Of a stretch of DNA of 64,000 bases, positions 41,745 to 52,639 are shown in pieces. The stretch lies in the NCBI RefSeq assembly GCF_000772965.1, contig NZ_JPVQ01000003.1:62001-126000 (forward strand), given 5' to 3'. Origin of the DNA: Ureibacillus massiliensis 4400831 = CIP 108448 = CCUG 49529. Its GTDB lineage: Bacteria > Bacillota > Bacilli > Bacillales_A > Planococcaceae. The notes beneath the pieces were generated by a model. That model did not search any database. It saw only the letters and a list, made by a program, of their open reading frames with translations, and was not told the origin of the DNA. The position numbers and the translations under genes are program-made. Positions within the stretch are counted from its first letter, which is position 1. Each line of letters begins with the position of its first letter.

Positions 41745-42221
41745 ATGGAAAATGCTGTACCAATGAAACAGTCAAGGACGATTCAATCAAGACTTGTATT
41801 ACCCCCAGATACGAATCATCATCTATCTATTTTTGGAGGAAAGGTTTTAGCTTATATTGACGAGGTAGCAGCCATTGCTAGTATGAAACACGCAAAAAGT
41901 GAAATCGTTACAGCTGCATTTGATTCTGTTGATTTTGTATCTCCCGCCAATGTTGGAGACATTTTAGAATTAGAGGCAATCGTAACTTCAACCGGCACAA
42001 CATCAATGGAGGTCTATGTAATAGTAAAGGCTCTTAACTTCCGAACTGGTGAGCAAAAAATTACAACGGAATCCTTTATAACAACTGTCGCAATCGATAG
42101 TAAAGGTGATCCGATTCCAGTACCAAAAATTTACCCAGAAACAGAAGAAGAAAAGGTTCTTTACGAAAAAGGTCTGCTACGAAGACAGCAAAGACTAGAA
42201 AGACGAAATAATAGTAAGTAA
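41745..42221 (+). CDS. Hot-dog fold acyl-CoA thioesterase, YkhA type
   Basis: About 158 residues from ATG 41745, after AAAGGATG; an in-frame ATG at 41733 lies inside that site. The 4HBT/YciA pattern is clear: SRLVLPPDTNHHLSIFGGKVLAYIDEVAAIAS (about 16-47), with the conserved N-H-x-x-x-F-G-G-x-x-x-x-x-x-D where Asp is catalytic, then VTAAFDSVDFVSPANVGD. Such hexameric enzymes hydrolyse acyl-CoA to free acid and CoA in the cytoplasm. The C-terminal tail is basic and charged. It lies 41 bases after the aldehyde dehydrogenase and ends at a good terminator, so they may be co-transcribed. Confidence 0.8.
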   Translation: MENAVPMKQSRTIQSRLVLPPDTNHHLSIFGGKVLAYIDEVAAIASMKHAKSEIVTAAFDSVDFVSPANVGDILELEAIVTSTGTTSMEVYVIVKALNFRTGEQKITTESFITTVAIDSKGDPIPVPKIYPETEEEKVLYEKGLLRRQQRLERRNNSK

Positions 42222-42224
42222 AAA

Positions 42225-42256
42225 AAGGGGGTTCGAAATAATCGAACTCCCTTTTA
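42225..42256. terminator. Bidirectional terminator between thioesterase and hemAT
   Basis: AAAGGGGGTTCGA/TCGAACTCCCTTTT stem with A- and T-runs on both sides. Confidence 0.8.
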
Positions 42257-42258
42257 TA

Positions 42259-43569
42259 TTAATCTGTTAAATCATGTAATACACTTACTAAGGAATCAGA
42301 TGAGGATGAAACCACAGTAGCGCTATCTGCTAGCTCAGCTAAATGATTGGAAATTTCGTTAATATCTCTTGTCGTGTTCGAATACTGATTTTTAATACCC
42401 GAAACAGACTGGGCAATAGATTTAAAGGATTCAGCTAATTTTTGTTGTGCCTCCACGCTTAAATGAACTTGCTTATCAACGTGGGTTACTGCCCCTGTCA
42501 TGCTCGTAATATTGTTTTCTGTTTCTTTAATTAAAGTTGAAACATTTTGTACAGCATTTTTTGTTTCCTCTGCCAGTTTTCGAACTTCCTCTGCAACAAC
42601 AGCAAAGCCTTTCCCGTGTTCACCTGCACGGGCTGCTTCAATAGATGCATTTAAAGCAAGTAAGTTCGTTTGATCAGCAATGCCAGTCACAAGTCCTACG
42701 ATCTCCGTAATCTTCTTAGAGGAATCGCTTAATTTATGCATGGATGATTCTAATATGTCGACACTTTCGATAATAATATTCATTAATTGTGTTTGTGTCT
42801 CAAGGTGCTTTGTCCCTAAAGAAGACTTTTCTTCCGTTTCGGCAACAAAACTCAATCCTTGCTTAGTTGCAGTAGAAATATTTTCAGATTGAGCAGTAAT
42901 AAGCTGGAGTGATGCTGTTGTTTCTTCGCTTATGGCATTTAGCTCCTCTGCCGTGTTTTGAATTGTTGAAATGAGCGATATTTTCACTTTTTCATTTTGT
43001 TCACGAATGCGCTGTTGCTCCAGGTCGTACGCCTGAATCACAAGCTGTTGTTCAAAGTTAATAATCTTTGAAAAGGCATTAATCGCACGAGCAGTATCAT
43101 CCTTTGACATCTGTAAATCGTTTATAAAATAAATAAAAGTTGTCATTAATGATTGGAAAGAGCTGAGGTACCAATTAGATTCTAACCCGATTCGTACATG
43201 TGCATGGGCAATAGCATTACGTTCTTCAATATACTCTCTATTGATTTGTCCCTTGAAAATATCTTTTAAATGCTTTGTTAAAGTGACTTTTAATCGTTCA
43301 ATTTTAGAGTGTTCATTAATAATATTGATTAGGTGATTGCTTAATGTTAATGCAGAATAAAATTCATTTACCATCATCGGAATAAATTCATTCGATAATG
43401 GCTCAAGCTGTTTTAATATCGCCAAATCTTCTTTTGTTAATTGAATTAACTGAAGTTGTTTTGTTAAATTTGGATATTTCCCAACATCCAGTTGGACATT
43501 ATTTATAAATTGCTCAGTTTTTAACTCTATTAAATTAGATTGATTTGTTTTATTGAATAAACGAATCAT
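42259..43569 (-). CDS. hemAT: Heme-based aerotactic transducer HemAT
   Basis: About 436 residues from ATG 43569, which follows AAGGAGAATTAC. The N-terminal globin-coupled sensor domain (about 20-180) contains [20 protein letters not shown] with His124 as probable proximal heme ligand, the same place as His123 in B. subtilis HemAT. The C-terminal half is a methyl-accepting chemotaxis domain with the invariant hairpin tip ([18 protein letters not shown], then [14 protein letters not shown]). There is no membrane helix, so it is a soluble oxygen receptor acting through CheA/CheW. Single gene, implying that the organism is motile. Confidence 0.9.
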   Translation of the reverse strand: MIRLFNKTNQSNLIELKTEQFINNVQLDVGKYPNLTKQLQLIQLTKEDLAILKQLEPLSNEFIPMMVNEFYSALTLSNHLINIINEHSKIERLKVTLTKHLKDIFKGQINREYIEERNAIAHAHVRIGLESNWYLSSFQSLMTTFIYFINDLQMSKDDTARAINAFSKIINFEQQLVIQAYDLEQQRIREQNEKVKISLISTIQNTAEELNAISEETTASLQLITAQSENISTATKQGLSFVAETEEKSSLGTKHLETQTQLMNIIIESVDILESSMHKLSDSSKKITEIVGLVTGIADQTNLLALNASIEAARAGEHGKGFAVVAEEVRKLAEETKNAVQNVSTLIKETENNITSMTGAVTHVDKQVHLSVEAQQKLAESFKSIAQSVSGIKNQYSNTTRDINEISNHLAELADSATVVSSSSDSLVSVLHDLTD

Positions 43570-43813
43570 GTAATTCTCCTTATTAAGTAAATTTTTATTC
43601 GAAGGCAATTTGAAAATTAGGGATTACTAATTATTATTATACTAATTCGAATTATGCAAAATCTATCTTTTTCTATCAACAGTGCGCACAATATTAATAG
43701 GATGTTTGTGGTAGGGGAATTTGTATTTCAGTTGCGTACATTGTAAAATACTTTTGAGTTTAATTTAGGTTTAAGAAAATGAATTATATAAAGCTGAAAA
43801 GGAAGTCATATAT

Positions 43814-44035
43814 ATGTGGAAGAAGAGAACAAAATATGTTGTGCCAACGATGGTTATCGTAGCGATCGCAGCAATATTTATGTTAACAAATTATTACCCT
43901 GAAGTACCGACGTATCATAAAGCCTTAATCATTATTAGTGCCACTCTTTTTTCTGGACTACTATCTGCTGTACTATTCCCTCACGATGAGCATAAAATAG
44001 ATCCAAAAAAAGATATAGAATCCAAACAAAAATAA
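43814..44035 (+). CDS. Small two-helix membrane protein, unrecognised
   Basis: A protein of 73 residues with two membrane helices (about 8-25 and 36-58), a short outside loop (NYYPEVPTYH) and a charged cytoplasmic tail (PHDEHKIDPKKDIESKQK). ATG at 43814 follows AAAAGGAAGTCATATAT. No known family. It stands alone, with its own terminator, between hemAT and the ctsR operon. Confidence 0.55.
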   Translation: MWKKRTKYVVPTMVIVAIAAIFMLTNYYPEVPTYHKALIIISATLFSGLLSAVLFPHDEHKIDPKKDIESKQK

Positions 44036-44042
44036 ACCATTC

Positions 44043-44082
44043 ATCCGACAAATTCTCACTGCAGATTTTGTCGGATTTTTTG
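44043..44082 (+). terminator. Terminator upstream of the ctsR operon
   Basis: ATCCGACAAAATCT-type stem (arms 44043-44054 and 44064-44076) followed by TTTTTTG. Confidence 0.8.
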
Positions 44083-44162
44083 TCTAATATTATTGAGTTA
44101 AATAGGGGAAAATTAAACCAATACGAATATTTGTGGAACAAAAAAAATTTGAGTTCTTTTGT

Positions 44163-44191
44163 TTGCATTTTATAAATGACGTTAATATAAT
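44163..44191 (+). promoter_or_regulatory. Sigma-A promoter of the ctsR operon
   Basis: TTGCAT, a 17-base spacer, then TATAAT. The CtsR box begins three bases later and covers the start of transcription. Confidence 0.75.
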
Positions 44192-44193
44192 AA

Positions 44194-44210
44194 AGTCAAA
44201 GATAGTCAAA
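44194..44210 (+). promoter_or_regulatory. CtsR operator
   Basis: AGTCAAA-GAT-AGTCAAA is the CtsR heptad direct repeat with the usual 3-base spacer. Binding here would block the promoter until heat or McsB action releases CtsR. Confidence 0.9.
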
Positions 44211-44241
44211 GTCAGAATGCCGAGTGAGGTGAGGTATAAAA

Positions 44242-44709
44242 ATGGGGAATATATCTGACATCATTGAAGGTTATTTAAAGCGTGTTATCGAATTAGGAGG
44301 GCAAGGACATATTGAGATAAAACGTAGTGAATTAGCCGATAAATTCCAATGTGTACCTTCACAGATTAATTACGTGATAAATACGAGGTTTACCGCTGAG
44401 AGAGGGTATTTAGTTGAAAGTAAACGCGGCGGCGGTGGATATATTCGTATATTCCGGATTCGACCGAATTCGAAATCCGATTTATTAGATTCTATGATAA
44501 ATCAAATAGACAATGGTGCGACTCAAGTTATGGCTGAAGATATCATATATCGATTAATAGACGAAGAAGTGATTACTAAGCGAGAAGCCAAATTAATGTT
44601 AGCTGCCATTGATCGATCAACCCTGAGATTGCAATTACCATTTCGAGATGAAGTAAGGTCGTTTATTTTACGGGCAATGTTAACAACTTTAAAATATGAT
44701 AACCAGTGA
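44242..44709 (+). CDS. ctsR: Class III stress gene repressor CtsR
   Basis: A protein of 155 residues with the winged helix-turn-helix (IEIKRSELADKFQCVPSQINYVINTRFT, about 25-52) and the glycine-rich wing ESKRGGGGYIRI (about 60-71), whose Arg reads the operator and is the target of McsB. The C-terminal helical domain mediates dimerisation and turnover. It represses this operon, clpP and other class III heat-shock genes. The CtsR box overlies its promoter. ATG at 44242 after GAGGTGAGGTATAAAA. The stop overlaps the leader of mcsA. Confidence 0.95.
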   Translation: MGNISDIIEGYLKRVIELGGQGHIEIKRSELADKFQCVPSQINYVINTRFTAERGYLVESKRGGGGYIRIFRIRPNSKSDLLDSMINQIDNGATQVMAEDIIYRLIDEEVITKREAKLMLAAIDRSTLRLQLPFRDEVRSFILRAMLTTLKYDNQ

Positions 44710-44720
44710 GGTGGCGCACA

Positions 44721-45275
44721 GTGATTTGTGAACACTGTAAAACTAAACAAGCGACTGTGACGGTAACACAAATTATCAATGGTCAAAAAAGTGAAAGACA
44801 TTATTGTGAGGTATGTGCAGCACAATTTCACCCATTTAATGTAGATTTTCAAGATGAAGAGCAATTTCCGCTTGCACAACTAGTATCAAACTGGTTTGGT
44901 CTTCCGATATGGAAAAATGAAACTAATGAAAAACAACAGTCCAATACTCAAACTACCGCTTCTTGTCCTGGCTGTGGATTCACCTTTCGTCAATTTTTGA
45001 ATGAAGGCAAGCTCGGTTGCCCAAAATGTTATGACACCTTTAGTAGCAAATTACCTCAAGTGCTAGAAAAGATTCAGTCTGGAACGAAACATAATGGGAA
45101 AGTACCTGGTAGTTCAAAAAATAATCATTTGTTATTAAAAAAACAGATTGAAACAACTCGTGAACAGTTGCAGTTAGCAATTGTAGAAGAACGTTTTGAA
45201 GATGCTGCGATACTTAGAGATGAAATTAAAGATATGGAACGCAAGCTTGAAGTTGGAGGTGTAGATACACCATGA
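44721..45275 (+). CDS. mcsA: McsA, activator of the protein arginine kinase
   Basis: About 184 residues from GTG 44721, six bases after GAGGTGG; this start gives MICEHCKTKQATVTVTQIIN, the family's usual beginning. Two zinc-finger pairs are seen, CEHC...CEVC (N-terminal) and CPGC...CPKC (about 83-105), then a UVR domain at the end (LQLAIVEERFEDAAILRDEIKDME), which contacts ClpC or McsB. McsA stimulates McsB kinase and buffers metal or oxidative stress. Its stop overlaps the mcsB start (ATGA). Confidence 0.95.
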   Translation: MICEHCKTKQATVTVTQIINGQKSERHYCEVCAAQFHPFNVDFQDEEQFPLAQLVSNWFGLPIWKNETNEKQQSNTQTTASCPGCGFTFRQFLNEGKLGCPKCYDTFSSKLPQVLEKIQSGTKHNGKVPGSSKNNHLLLKKQIETTREQLQLAIVEERFEDAAILRDEIKDMERKLEVGGVDTP

Positions 45276-46372
45276 ATTTAGAGCATTTTCTTAAAAGTGA
45301 CGGACCAAGTTGGTTAGAGGTAAAAGGTTCTGATGCAGATATTGTCATGAGCACAAGAATTCGTTTAGCTAGAAACTTAGTAGGCTATCGTTTCCCACTT
45401 AGTTTTGATGAACAAGAAGCAAAACAAATTGATCAAGTAGTGACCCAGGCGCTATTAAATCGTAATAATGGGGACCATTTTTTCTCCCATTTCACGATTA
45501 AGGAAATGCCAGCATTACAAAGACAGATTCTGGTGGAAAAACACTTAATTAGCCCACTGCTAGCTAAAAAGGAGAAGTCTGCTTCAGTCGTTATTTCAAA
45601 TGATGAATCCATAAGTGTCATGGTAAATGAGGAAGATCATTTGCGAATACAATGTTTATCACCTGGCTTCCAATTATATGAAACATATGAGTTAGCGAAT
45701 CAACTTGATCGTTACCTTGAAAAACATATACCCTACGCTTTCGAAGAGTCCTTTGGATATTTAACAAGCTGTCCTACAAATGTGGGCACAGGTTTAAGAG
45801 CATCCGTTATGGTGCACTTACCAGCACTTACAATGTCAAAACAAATGAAGGCTATCATTCAAACGCTGACAAGATTAGGAATGGTCGTTAGAGGTATTTA
45901 TGGTGAGGGTAGCGAAAATCTTGGGAACATTTATCAAATTTCAAATCAAATTACATTAGGTAAATCGGAAGAGGAAATATTAAACGATTTACAAAATGTA
46001 GTTGAACAAATTATTCAAAACGAACGAAATGCAAGACAATTGATAATGCAACAAGCGCCTATCGCATTAGAAGATCGGATTCAGCGTTCATTAGGTACAT
46101 TAAAATATGCGCGGATTATGACAAGCGAAGAGGCGGCTTCATGTTTATCAAATGTTCGTTTGGGCATAGACTTAAATATTATTAAAGACGTTCCTTTAAG
46201 CATATTAAATGAATGTATGATTTTAATTCAACAAGGTTTTGTACAACAATATGCAGGCACTACGCTGCAAGCAACAGAAAGAGACCTGTTTAGAGCAAAA
46301 TTATTACGCGAAAAGTTGAATGCAAAAACTAAAAACTCAGTGGAAAAAGGAGAGGAAAAGTATGATGTTTAA
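45272..46372 (+). CDS. mcsB: Protein arginine kinase McsB
   Basis: A protein of 366 residues of the phosphagen-kinase fold: [20 protein letters not shown] (about 20-38, ATP phosphate contacts), [26 protein letters not shown] (about 158-183, with the reactive Cys and the ATP-binding loop) and [23 protein letters not shown]. It phosphorylates Arg on CtsR and on misfolded proteins, marking them for ClpCP. It overlaps mcsA by four bases and clpC by eleven, so the whole stress unit is translationally coupled. Confidence 0.95.
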   Translation: MNLEHFLKSDGPSWLEVKGSDADIVMSTRIRLARNLVGYRFPLSFDEQEAKQIDQVVTQALLNRNNGDHFFSHFTIKEMPALQRQILVEKHLISPLLAKKEKSASVVISNDESISVMVNEEDHLRIQCLSPGFQLYETYELANQLDRYLEKHIPYAFEESFGYLTSCPTNVGTGLRASVMVHLPALTMSKQMKAIIQTLTRLGMVVRGIYGEGSENLGNIYQISNQITLGKSEEEILNDLQNVVEQIIQNERNARQLIMQQAPIALEDRIQRSLGTLKYARIMTSEEAASCLSNVRLGIDLNIIKDVPLSILNECMILIQQGFVQQYAGTTLQATERDLFRAKLLREKLNAKTKNSVEKGEEKYDV

Positions 46373-48803
46373 TCGTTTTACACAGCGAGCACAAAAAGTA
46401 TTACAACTTGCACAAGAAGAAGCTATCCGATGGAAGCACGAATCGATTGGAACTGAACATATACTTCTTGGCCTTATTCGTGAAGGTGGAGGAATTGCAG
46501 CAAAGGCTTTAGAGGCGATTGATGTAAGCCCACAAATGATTGAGTCAGGAATTGAGGAGTTAGTTGGGAAAGGCACAAAAGACGTTGGCCCAATCGTTCA
46601 TTATACACCTCGAGCTAAAAAGGTAATCGAGCTTTCAGTAGATGAATCTCGTAAACTAGGCCACGCTTACATTGGAACTGAACATATATTATTAGCCTTA
46701 ATCCGTGAAGGAGAAGGTGTAGCAGCTCGAGTACTTTCAAATGCTGGTGTAAGTTTAAATAAAGCCCGTCAGCAAGTATTACTACTGCTAGGAAATAATG
46801 ACACAACGCAAAGTGGAGCAAATCCAACTCAATCAGTTAACACACCAACATTAGATGGCTTAGCTCGTGACTTAACAGCAATTGCGAGAGAAGGCTCTCT
46901 AGATCCTGTTATTGGCCGTAGTAAAGAAATTACACGTGTTATTGAGGTATTATCTCGTCGTACAAAAAATAACCCAGTATTAATCGGTGAGCCTGGGGTA
47001 GGTAAAACGGCTATTGCAGAAGGGCTTGCTCAACAAATCGTAAACAACGAAGTACCTGAAATCTTACGTGACAAACGTGTCATGACACTTGATATGGGTA
47101 CTGTTGTAGCAGGAACAAAATACCGTGGTGAGTTTGAAGATCGATTGAAAAAGGTAATGGACGAAATTCGCCAAGCGGGCAATGTCATCTTATTCATTGA
47201 TGAATTGCATACATTAATTGGAGCTGGTGGTGCTGAAGGCGCAATCGATGCATCCAATATTTTAAAACCATCCTTAGCTCGTGGCGAATTACAATGTATC
47301 GGTGCGACAACGTTAGATGAGTATCGTAAATATATTGAAAAGGATGCTGCTTTAGAGCGTCGATTCCAACCAATCCAAGTAGATGAACCATCAGTGGAGG
47401 AAACAATTCAAATTATCAATGGTTTACGTGACCGTTATGAAGCGCATCATCGAGTAAAAATTACTGATGAAGCAGTAGAAGCAGCAGCAAAATTATCAGA
47501 TCGCTATATCTCAGATCGTTTCTTACCAGATAAAGCGATTGACTTAATCGATGAAGCTGGTTCAAAAGTACGACTACGTTCTTTCAATGTTCCACCAAAC
47601 TTAAAAGCATTAGAAGATAAATTAGAAAATGTTCGCAACGAGAAAAATGCAGCTGTATCAAGTCAAGAATTTGAAAAAGCGGCGGCACTTCGTGATACAG
47701 AACAAAAAATTAAAGATGAGCTAGAACAAACGAAAAAAACGTGGAAAGAAAAACAAGGAAAAGAAGAATCAAAAGTTACAGTTGATGATATCGCCATGGT
47801 CGTATCAATGTGGACTGGAATTCCGGTTTCAAAAATTGCTCAAGAAGAGTCTGAAAAACTGCTTAACTTAGAAGAAGAATTACACAAACGTGTTGTTGGA
47901 CAAAAAGAAGCAGTTGAAGCCATTTCTCGTGCAATACGTCGTGCTCGTGCAGGTTTAAAAGATCCAAAACGTCCAATCGGTTCATTCATTTTCCTTGGAC
48001 CAACAGGTGTTGGTAAAACAGAACTTGCTCGTGCTTTAGCTGAAGTGATGTTTGGCGATGAAGATGCAATGATACGCATTGACATGTCTGAATACATGGA
48101 GAAACACTCGACTTCTCGTCTAGTAGGTTCACCTCCAGGCTATGTAGGCTTTGATGAAGGTGGTCAGCTAACAGAAAAAGTACGTCGCAAACCATACTCA
48201 GTTGTGCTGTTTGACGAAATTGAAAAAGCGCATCCAGATGTGTTCAATATTTTATTACAAGTATTAGATGATGGACGTTTAACTGATTCAAAAGGACGTA
48301 AAGTAGACTTCCGTAACACAGTTGTCATTATGACATCAAACGTAGGGGCAGAGGCCTTGAAATATCGTAAAAATCTAGGCTTTGGTGTCGGTGATAACTC
48401 TGATAAATATAAAGATATGAAAGGGACTATGCTTGAGGAATTGAAAAAAGCATTCCGTCCAGAATTCTTAAACCGTATCGATGAAATGATCGTCTTCCAC
48501 TCATTAGAAAAAGATGAATTAAAAGAAATTATTTCTCTAATGGCGACATCATTAACAAAACGTTTAAAAGAGCAAGATATTGAACTAGAGCTTACAGATG
48601 CTGCTCTTGAAAAAATAGCTCAGGAAGGCTACGACCCTCAATATGGGGCACGTCCATTGCGTCGTTCTTTACAAAAACACGTTGAAGACCGCCTTTCTGA
48701 AGAACTATTAAAAGGTAATGTATCAAAAGGTCAGCAAGTAATCTTTGATTATGTAGATGGTGAGTTTGTCATTCGACAAAAAGATATTGTGAACGCAATA
48801 TAG
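46362..48803 (+). CDS. clpC: ATP-dependent Clp protease ATPase subunit ClpC
   Basis: About 813 residues from ATG 46362 (after GGAGAGGAAAAGT, inside the mcsB end). The N-domain (1-150) consists of two Clp repeats that bind pArg and adaptors. AAA1 has GEPGVGKT (about 213) and the sensor region [24 protein letters not shown]-containing M-domain at about 420-475 ([14 protein letters not shown]) is the site of McsA/MecA control. AAA2 has [16 protein letters not shown] (about 547) and a C-terminal D2-small domain. It unfolds substrates for ClpP. Fourth gene of the CtsR operon, with its own terminator. Confidence 0.95.
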   Translation: MMFNRFTQRAQKVLQLAQEEAIRWKHESIGTEHILLGLIREGGGIAAKALEAIDVSPQMIESGIEELVGKGTKDVGPIVHYTPRAKKVIELSVDESRKLGHAYIGTEHILLALIREGEGVAARVLSNAGVSLNKARQQVLLLLGNNDTTQSGANPTQSVNTPTLDGLARDLTAIAREGSLDPVIGRSKEITRVIEVLSRRTKNNPVLIGEPGVGKTAIAEGLAQQIVNNEVPEILRDKRVMTLDMGTVVAGTKYRGEFEDRLKKVMDEIRQAGNVILFIDELHTLIGAGGAEGAIDASNILKPSLARGELQCIGATTLDEYRKYIEKDAALERRFQPIQVDEPSVEETIQIINGLRDRYEAHHRVKITDEAVEAAAKLSDRYISDRFLPDKAIDLIDEAGSKVRLRSFNVPPNLKALEDKLENVRNEKNAAVSSQEFEKAAALRDTEQKIKDELEQTKKTWKEKQGKEESKVTVDDIAMVVSMWTGIPVSKIAQEESEKLLNLEEELHKRVVGQKEAVEAISRAIRRARAGLKDPKRPIGSFIFLGPTGVGKTELARALAEVMFGDEDAMIRIDMSEYMEKHSTSRLVGSPPGYVGFDEGGQLTEKVRRKPYSVVLFDEIEKAHPDVFNILLQVLDDGRLTDSKGRKVDFRNTVVIMTSNVGAEALKYRKNLGFGVGDNSDKYKDMKGTMLEELKKAFRPEFLNRIDEMIVFHSLEKDELKEIISLMATSLTKRLKEQDIELELTDAALEKIAQEGYDPQYGARPLRRSLQKHVEDRLSEELLKGNVSKGQQVIFDYVDGEFVIRQKDIVNAI

Positions 48804-48813
48804 ACGAAGAAGT

Positions 48814-48845
48814 GTCTCGCTATAGCTTATAGCGGGACCTTTTTC
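48814..48845 (+). terminator. Terminator of the ctsR-clpC operon
   Basis: GTCTCGCTAT/ATAGCGGGAC stem (one G-U pair) followed by CTTTTT. Confidence 0.8.
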
Positions 48846-49008
48846 ATTTTATTAACGTCCAATAAAGTAGAATATCAAAAGTTTACATGTCTACTCGTAA
48901 GTAGTTCGCCACTAATCTATTGCTTTTTTAATGGTTAACAGAAACAATATACTTAAAAACGATTGTGAAAGTATTATGTAGCAACTAGCAACAAAATTAG
49001 GAGGGCAT

Positions 49009-50388
49009 ATGGCAAAAAAGAAAGTAAAGTTTTGTTGTAATTCATGTGGATACGAATCGCCAAAGTGGTTAGGGAGATGTCCTGGATGTGGTGATTGGAA
49101 TACGATGGTTGAAGAAGTTGAAGTAGTATCAAAAGGTCCACGAGGGGCATTTCAGCATTCCGTTGATACGGTAATTCAAAAAGCGACTCCTATCGTCTCT
49201 GTAGAAACAGTAGAGGAGCCTCGCGTACATACAGAAATGAATGAGCTTAATCGTGTACTAGGTGGAGGAATCGTTCCTGGATCACTTGTGTTAATCGGAG
49301 GAGACCCAGGTATAGGGAAATCAACATTACTAATGCAGGTATCTGCTCTTTTATCAAGTAAGAATCATCGGGTTTTGTACATATCTGGAGAGGAATCCAT
49401 GCGTCAAACAAAACTTAGAGCAGAGAGATTAGGTGTTACCTCTAAGGAGTTATATATTTATTCCGAAACAAATTTGGAATTAATTCATCAAACGATTGAA
49501 CAGGTATCACCGAAATTTGTCGTCGTCGATTCCATTCAAACCATTCATCACCCTGAGGTAACTAGTGCTCCGGGGAGTATTTCTCAAGTACGGGAATGTA
49601 CAGCAGAATTAATGCGAATTGCAAAAACAAAAGGAATCGCGATTTTCCTTGTTGGACACGTAACGAAGGAAGGGCAAATCGCAGGACCAAGATTGTTAGA
49701 GCACATGGTTGATACAGTATTGTACTTTGAAGGGGAACGTCACCATACCTATAGAATATTAAGAAGTCAAAAAAATCGTTTTGGTTCAACAAATGAAATT
49801 GCTATTTTTGAAATGGTTCACCACGGATTAAAAGAGGTAAGTAATCCTTCTGAATTATTTTTACAAGAGCGGTCTCATGGTGCTCCTGGATCGACTATTG
49901 TCGCTTCGATGGAAGGTACAAGACCAATCCTTGTTGAAATCCAATCGCTCGTAACACCGACGAGCTTTAATTATCCGAAGCGAATGGCAACAGGCGTAGA
50001 TCAAAATCGAGTGCAATTATTAATGGCTGTGTTAGAAAAAAGAATGGGAATGCTTTTACAGGCCCAAGATGCATATATTAAAGTAGCGGGTGGGGTTAAA
50101 TTAGATGAGCCGGCAATTGACCTAGCCGTTCTTACCTCGATTGTATCTAGCTACAAGGAACAGTCCGTGAAACCGACAGATTGTTTTGTAGGAGAAGTAG
50201 GATTAACTGGTGAAGTTAGACGTGTATCTAGAATTGAGCAAAGAGTGCAAGAGGCAGCTCGTCTAGGATTTAAAAGAGCGTTTATCCCAGCTTCAAACTT
50301 AGGTGGTTGGGATTATCCTGAAGGAATACAAGTAATCGGTGTTGAGACAATCAATGATTCTTTAAGAGCATGCTTTAATGATTTATAG
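49009..50388 (+). CDS. radA: DNA repair protein RadA
   Basis: A protein of 459 residues. Zinc finger Cys10-x2-Cys13 and CPGC (24-27) at the N-terminus, RecA-like core with Walker [11 protein letters not shown] (about 97-106), the RadA-specific KNRFGS motif (about 257-262), and a Lon protease-like C-terminal domain (about 300-459) without the Ser-Lys dyad region being evident. RadA (Sms) is a hexameric helicase that extends recombination intermediates and works in transformation. ATG at 49009 after TTAGGAGGGCAT. In B. subtilis disA follows; here a terminator does. Confidence 0.95.
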   Translation: MAKKKVKFCCNSCGYESPKWLGRCPGCGDWNTMVEEVEVVSKGPRGAFQHSVDTVIQKATPIVSVETVEEPRVHTEMNELNRVLGGGIVPGSLVLIGGDPGIGKSTLLMQVSALLSSKNHRVLYISGEESMRQTKLRAERLGVTSKELYIYSETNLELIHQTIEQVSPKFVVVDSIQTIHHPEVTSAPGSISQVRECTAELMRIAKTKGIAIFLVGHVTKEGQIAGPRLLEHMVDTVLYFEGERHHTYRILRSQKNRFGSTNEIAIFEMVHHGLKEVSNPSELFLQERSHGAPGSTIVASMEGTRPILVEIQSLVTPTSFNYPKRMATGVDQNRVQLLMAVLEKRMGMLLQAQDAYIKVAGGVKLDEPAIDLAVLTSIVSSYKEQSVKPTDCFVGEVGLTGEVRRVSRIEQRVQEAARLGFKRAFIPASNLGGWDYPEGIQVIGVETINDSLRACFNDL

Positions 50389-50402
50389 GAAAAATAATTA
50401 AC

Positions 50403-50439
50403 ATGCCTATACAATGAAATGTTTGTATGGGCATTTTTA
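50403..50439 (+). terminator. Terminator after radA
   Basis: ATGCCTATACAA/TTGTATGGGCAT stem (one mismatch) followed by TTTTTAG. It separates radA from yacL, where disA would be expected. Confidence 0.7.
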
Positions 50440-50611
50440 GTTTTACTTTTGGGTAAAAATATAGTAAATGATGAAAAAGAGGGAAACCCGTTTAAAATTG
50501 GTTGTGACTTAAGCTGTATTTTAACTGAATTGTAAATTCAAGGGTACCCGTTGTTCGCAAACTAAATATAAACTATGTATAATTAAACTCAGTAAAGGGA
50601 GGTGAATAGTG

Positions 50612-51712
50612 ATGTTAAAACGTATTATTCAAATTGCATTCCTATTTATCGGTGGGGCGTTAGGCTTTGTTTTTTTACCGCCATTATACGAATTTATAAA
50701 TTTATCTACTAATCCTTGGCTTAACAACCCCTATGTATCGGTAGCAATAGGAGCACTTTTATTATTTGTTTTATCCTTTGCATTATCAGATTACTGTGTC
50801 AAATTGATTCAGTGGATGGAAGAAGTCTTGTTTAAAATTCCAGCAGCTGATTTATTTTTCGGAACTTTAGGTCTAATTGTTGGTCTAATTGTTGCTTATC
50901 TAATCGGGTTTGCAATTGAGCGTATTAACCTACCGATTATTAATAATTTTTTACCGATATTATTATCCATTATTCTAGGTTATTTAGGTTTCCGAGTTGG
51001 ATTTAACAAACGGGATGAGCTCATTCAAATGTTTACAAAATCAGGGCCGAACTCAAAGAAAAAAAGCGGCGAACCAGGTAATATACTTGGAAGTGCCGAT
51101 TATAAAGCATTGTATAAGCTGTTAGATACAAGCGTAATTATAGATGGACGAATTGCTGATATTTCCTCTACAGGATTTATCGAGGGTGTATTAGTTGTAC
51201 CACAGTTTGTTTTAACGGAACTACAACATATTGCCGATTCATCAGATACATTAAAAAGAACGCGCGGCCGTAGAGGCTTGGATATGCTGAAAAAGCTTCA
51301 GGATGAACGTGCTACAAACGTCATTATTTCAGAAGAAGATTTCGAGGATATCCATGAAGTGGATTTAAAATTAGTTCGCCTTGCTAAAAAAATGGGCGCA
51401 CAAATTCTTACCAATGATTTCAATTTGAATAAAGTTTGTGATCTGCATCATGTTCCAGTGTTAAATATTAATGATCTTGCCAATGCGGTAAAACCGGTTG
51501 TCATTCCTGGTGAGGATATGCAAGTCGTTGTGATTAAAGATGGTAAGGAACATAACCAAGGCGTAGCATATTTAGATGACGGTACGATGATTGTTGTTGA
51601 GGGTGGCCGTAGCTATATTGGTCAATCCATTACAGTAACAGTCACAAGCGTATTGCAAACTTCAGCAGGTAGGATGATATTTGCTAAACCTAAAGATGAA
51701 CAAGTAGCTTAA
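50612..51712 (+). CDS. yacL: PIN/TRAM-domain membrane protein YacL
   Basis: About 366 residues from ATG 50612, which follows GGGAGGTGAATAGTG. Four membrane helices (about 1-25, 40-60, 75-110, 115-135), then a PIN domain (YKLLDTSVIIDGRIADIS with two acidic residues, and ILTNDFNLNKVCDL) that may act as a ribonuclease, and a C-terminal TRAM domain (about 300-362) that binds RNA. The family is conserved in this locus in Bacillales. A TATAAT element at 50578-50583 suggests its own promoter. Confidence 0.85.
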   Translation: MLKRIIQIAFLFIGGALGFVFLPPLYEFINLSTNPWLNNPYVSVAIGALLLFVLSFALSDYCVKLIQWMEEVLFKIPAADLFFGTLGLIVGLIVAYLIGFAIERINLPIINNFLPILLSIILGYLGFRVGFNKRDELIQMFTKSGPNSKKKSGEPGNILGSADYKALYKLLDTSVIIDGRIADISSTGFIEGVLVVPQFVLTELQHIADSSDTLKRTRGRRGLDMLKKLQDERATNVIISEEDFEDIHEVDLKLVRLAKKMGAQILTNDFNLNKVCDLHHVPVLNINDLANAVKPVVIPGEDMQVVVIKDGKEHNQGVAYLDDGTMIVVEGGRSYIGQSITVTVTSVLQTSAGRMIFAKPKDEQVA

Positions 51713-51748
51713 TTGATCGTTGTGTTTGATAGAGTAGGAAGTGGTACT

Positions 51749-52444
51749 GTGAATTATGAAGTCGTTTTACCTGCTGCCGGCAGTGGAAAAAGAATGGGTG
51801 CAGGTCAAAATAAATTATTTTTATTGCTTGAGGAAAAGCCAATTTTGATTCATACGTTAGAGGTATTCCAACAGGATGAAAATTGTACAGGGATATGGCT
51901 AGCTGTCAAACCTGAGGAGCGAGGCTATATTGAACAGCTTCTTAATCGTTTTGGAATAACAAAGGTGAAGGGTTTACCAGATGGTGGACTAGAGCGACAA
52001 CATTCTGTTCATGCGTGTATCAAAAATATGGACCAGGTGGAGATTGTTTTAGTGCACGATGCAGCAAGACCTTTTATTACTTTACCAATTATTCAAAAGC
52101 TAGCTTTAACGGCACAAGAAAAAGGTGCTGCCATTGCGGGAGTGCGAGCGAAGGATACGATGAAAAAAGTAATAAACAATGTGATTGTTGAAACGGTAGA
52201 TCGCGACACTTTATGGATGATACAAACACCACAGGCATTTCGCTTTTCGTTACTAGCACAAGCTGAAGATCATGCTGAAAAAGAAGGATTTTTAGGCACG
52301 GATGAAGCAATGTTAATAGAACGTTTAGGTCATAAAGTGCATATCGTGGAAAGTTCTTACGACAATATAAAAATGACCACAAAAGAAGACTTAATGCTAG
52401 GTGAGGCAATACTTAAAAAACGTAGGGAAACTCAAATAGGTTAA
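51749..52444 (+). CDS. ispD: 2-C-methyl-D-erythritol 4-phosphate cytidylyltransferase IspD
   Basis: About 231 residues from GTG 51749, which follows TAGGAAG and gives the normal family length; the frame opens 12 codons earlier. CTP-binding loop VVLPAAGSGKRMGAGQNKLFL (about 5-25), LVHDAARPFI (about 101-110) and the final KMTTKEDL motif are seen. It adds CMP to MEP in the non-mevalonate isoprenoid pathway. Adjacent to ispF, as is usual, although here a hairpin (52450-52489) lies between them. Confidence 0.92.
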   Translation: MNYEVVLPAAGSGKRMGAGQNKLFLLLEEKPILIHTLEVFQQDENCTGIWLAVKPEERGYIEQLLNRFGITKVKGLPDGGLERQHSVHACIKNMDQVEIVLVHDAARPFITLPIIQKLALTAQEKGAAIAGVRAKDTMKKVINNVIVETVDRDTLWMIQTPQAFRFSLLAQAEDHAEKEGFLGTDEAMLIERLGHKVHIVESSYDNIKMTTKEDLMLGEAILKKRRETQIG

Positions 52445-52449
52445 AAGGT

Positions 52450-52489
52450 AAAAATCTCGTCTAATTTAAAGGGGACGAGATTTTTATTT
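52450..52489 (+). terminator. Hairpin with T-run between ispD and ispF
   Basis: AAAATCTCGTC/GACGAGATTTTT stem followed by ATTTTT. It should at least partly uncouple the two genes. Confidence 0.75.
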
Positions 52490-52639
52490 TTCAGTCACAA
52501 GATAGGATGTTACAATCCATCATAATGGGAAATATGTTAATATATGAATTGGTAAATTTAAAAAAGGATGGTGAAAGCTGCATTAAAAATAGACAGTTCA
52601 AATGGCTTTGGAGGTCTATATAATAAGCAGCTACAAAAT

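Noticed and set aside
44043-44241. Second CtsR box in the ctsR leader
   Set aside because: Only one heptad pair (44194-44210) fits; the following GTCAG is incomplete.
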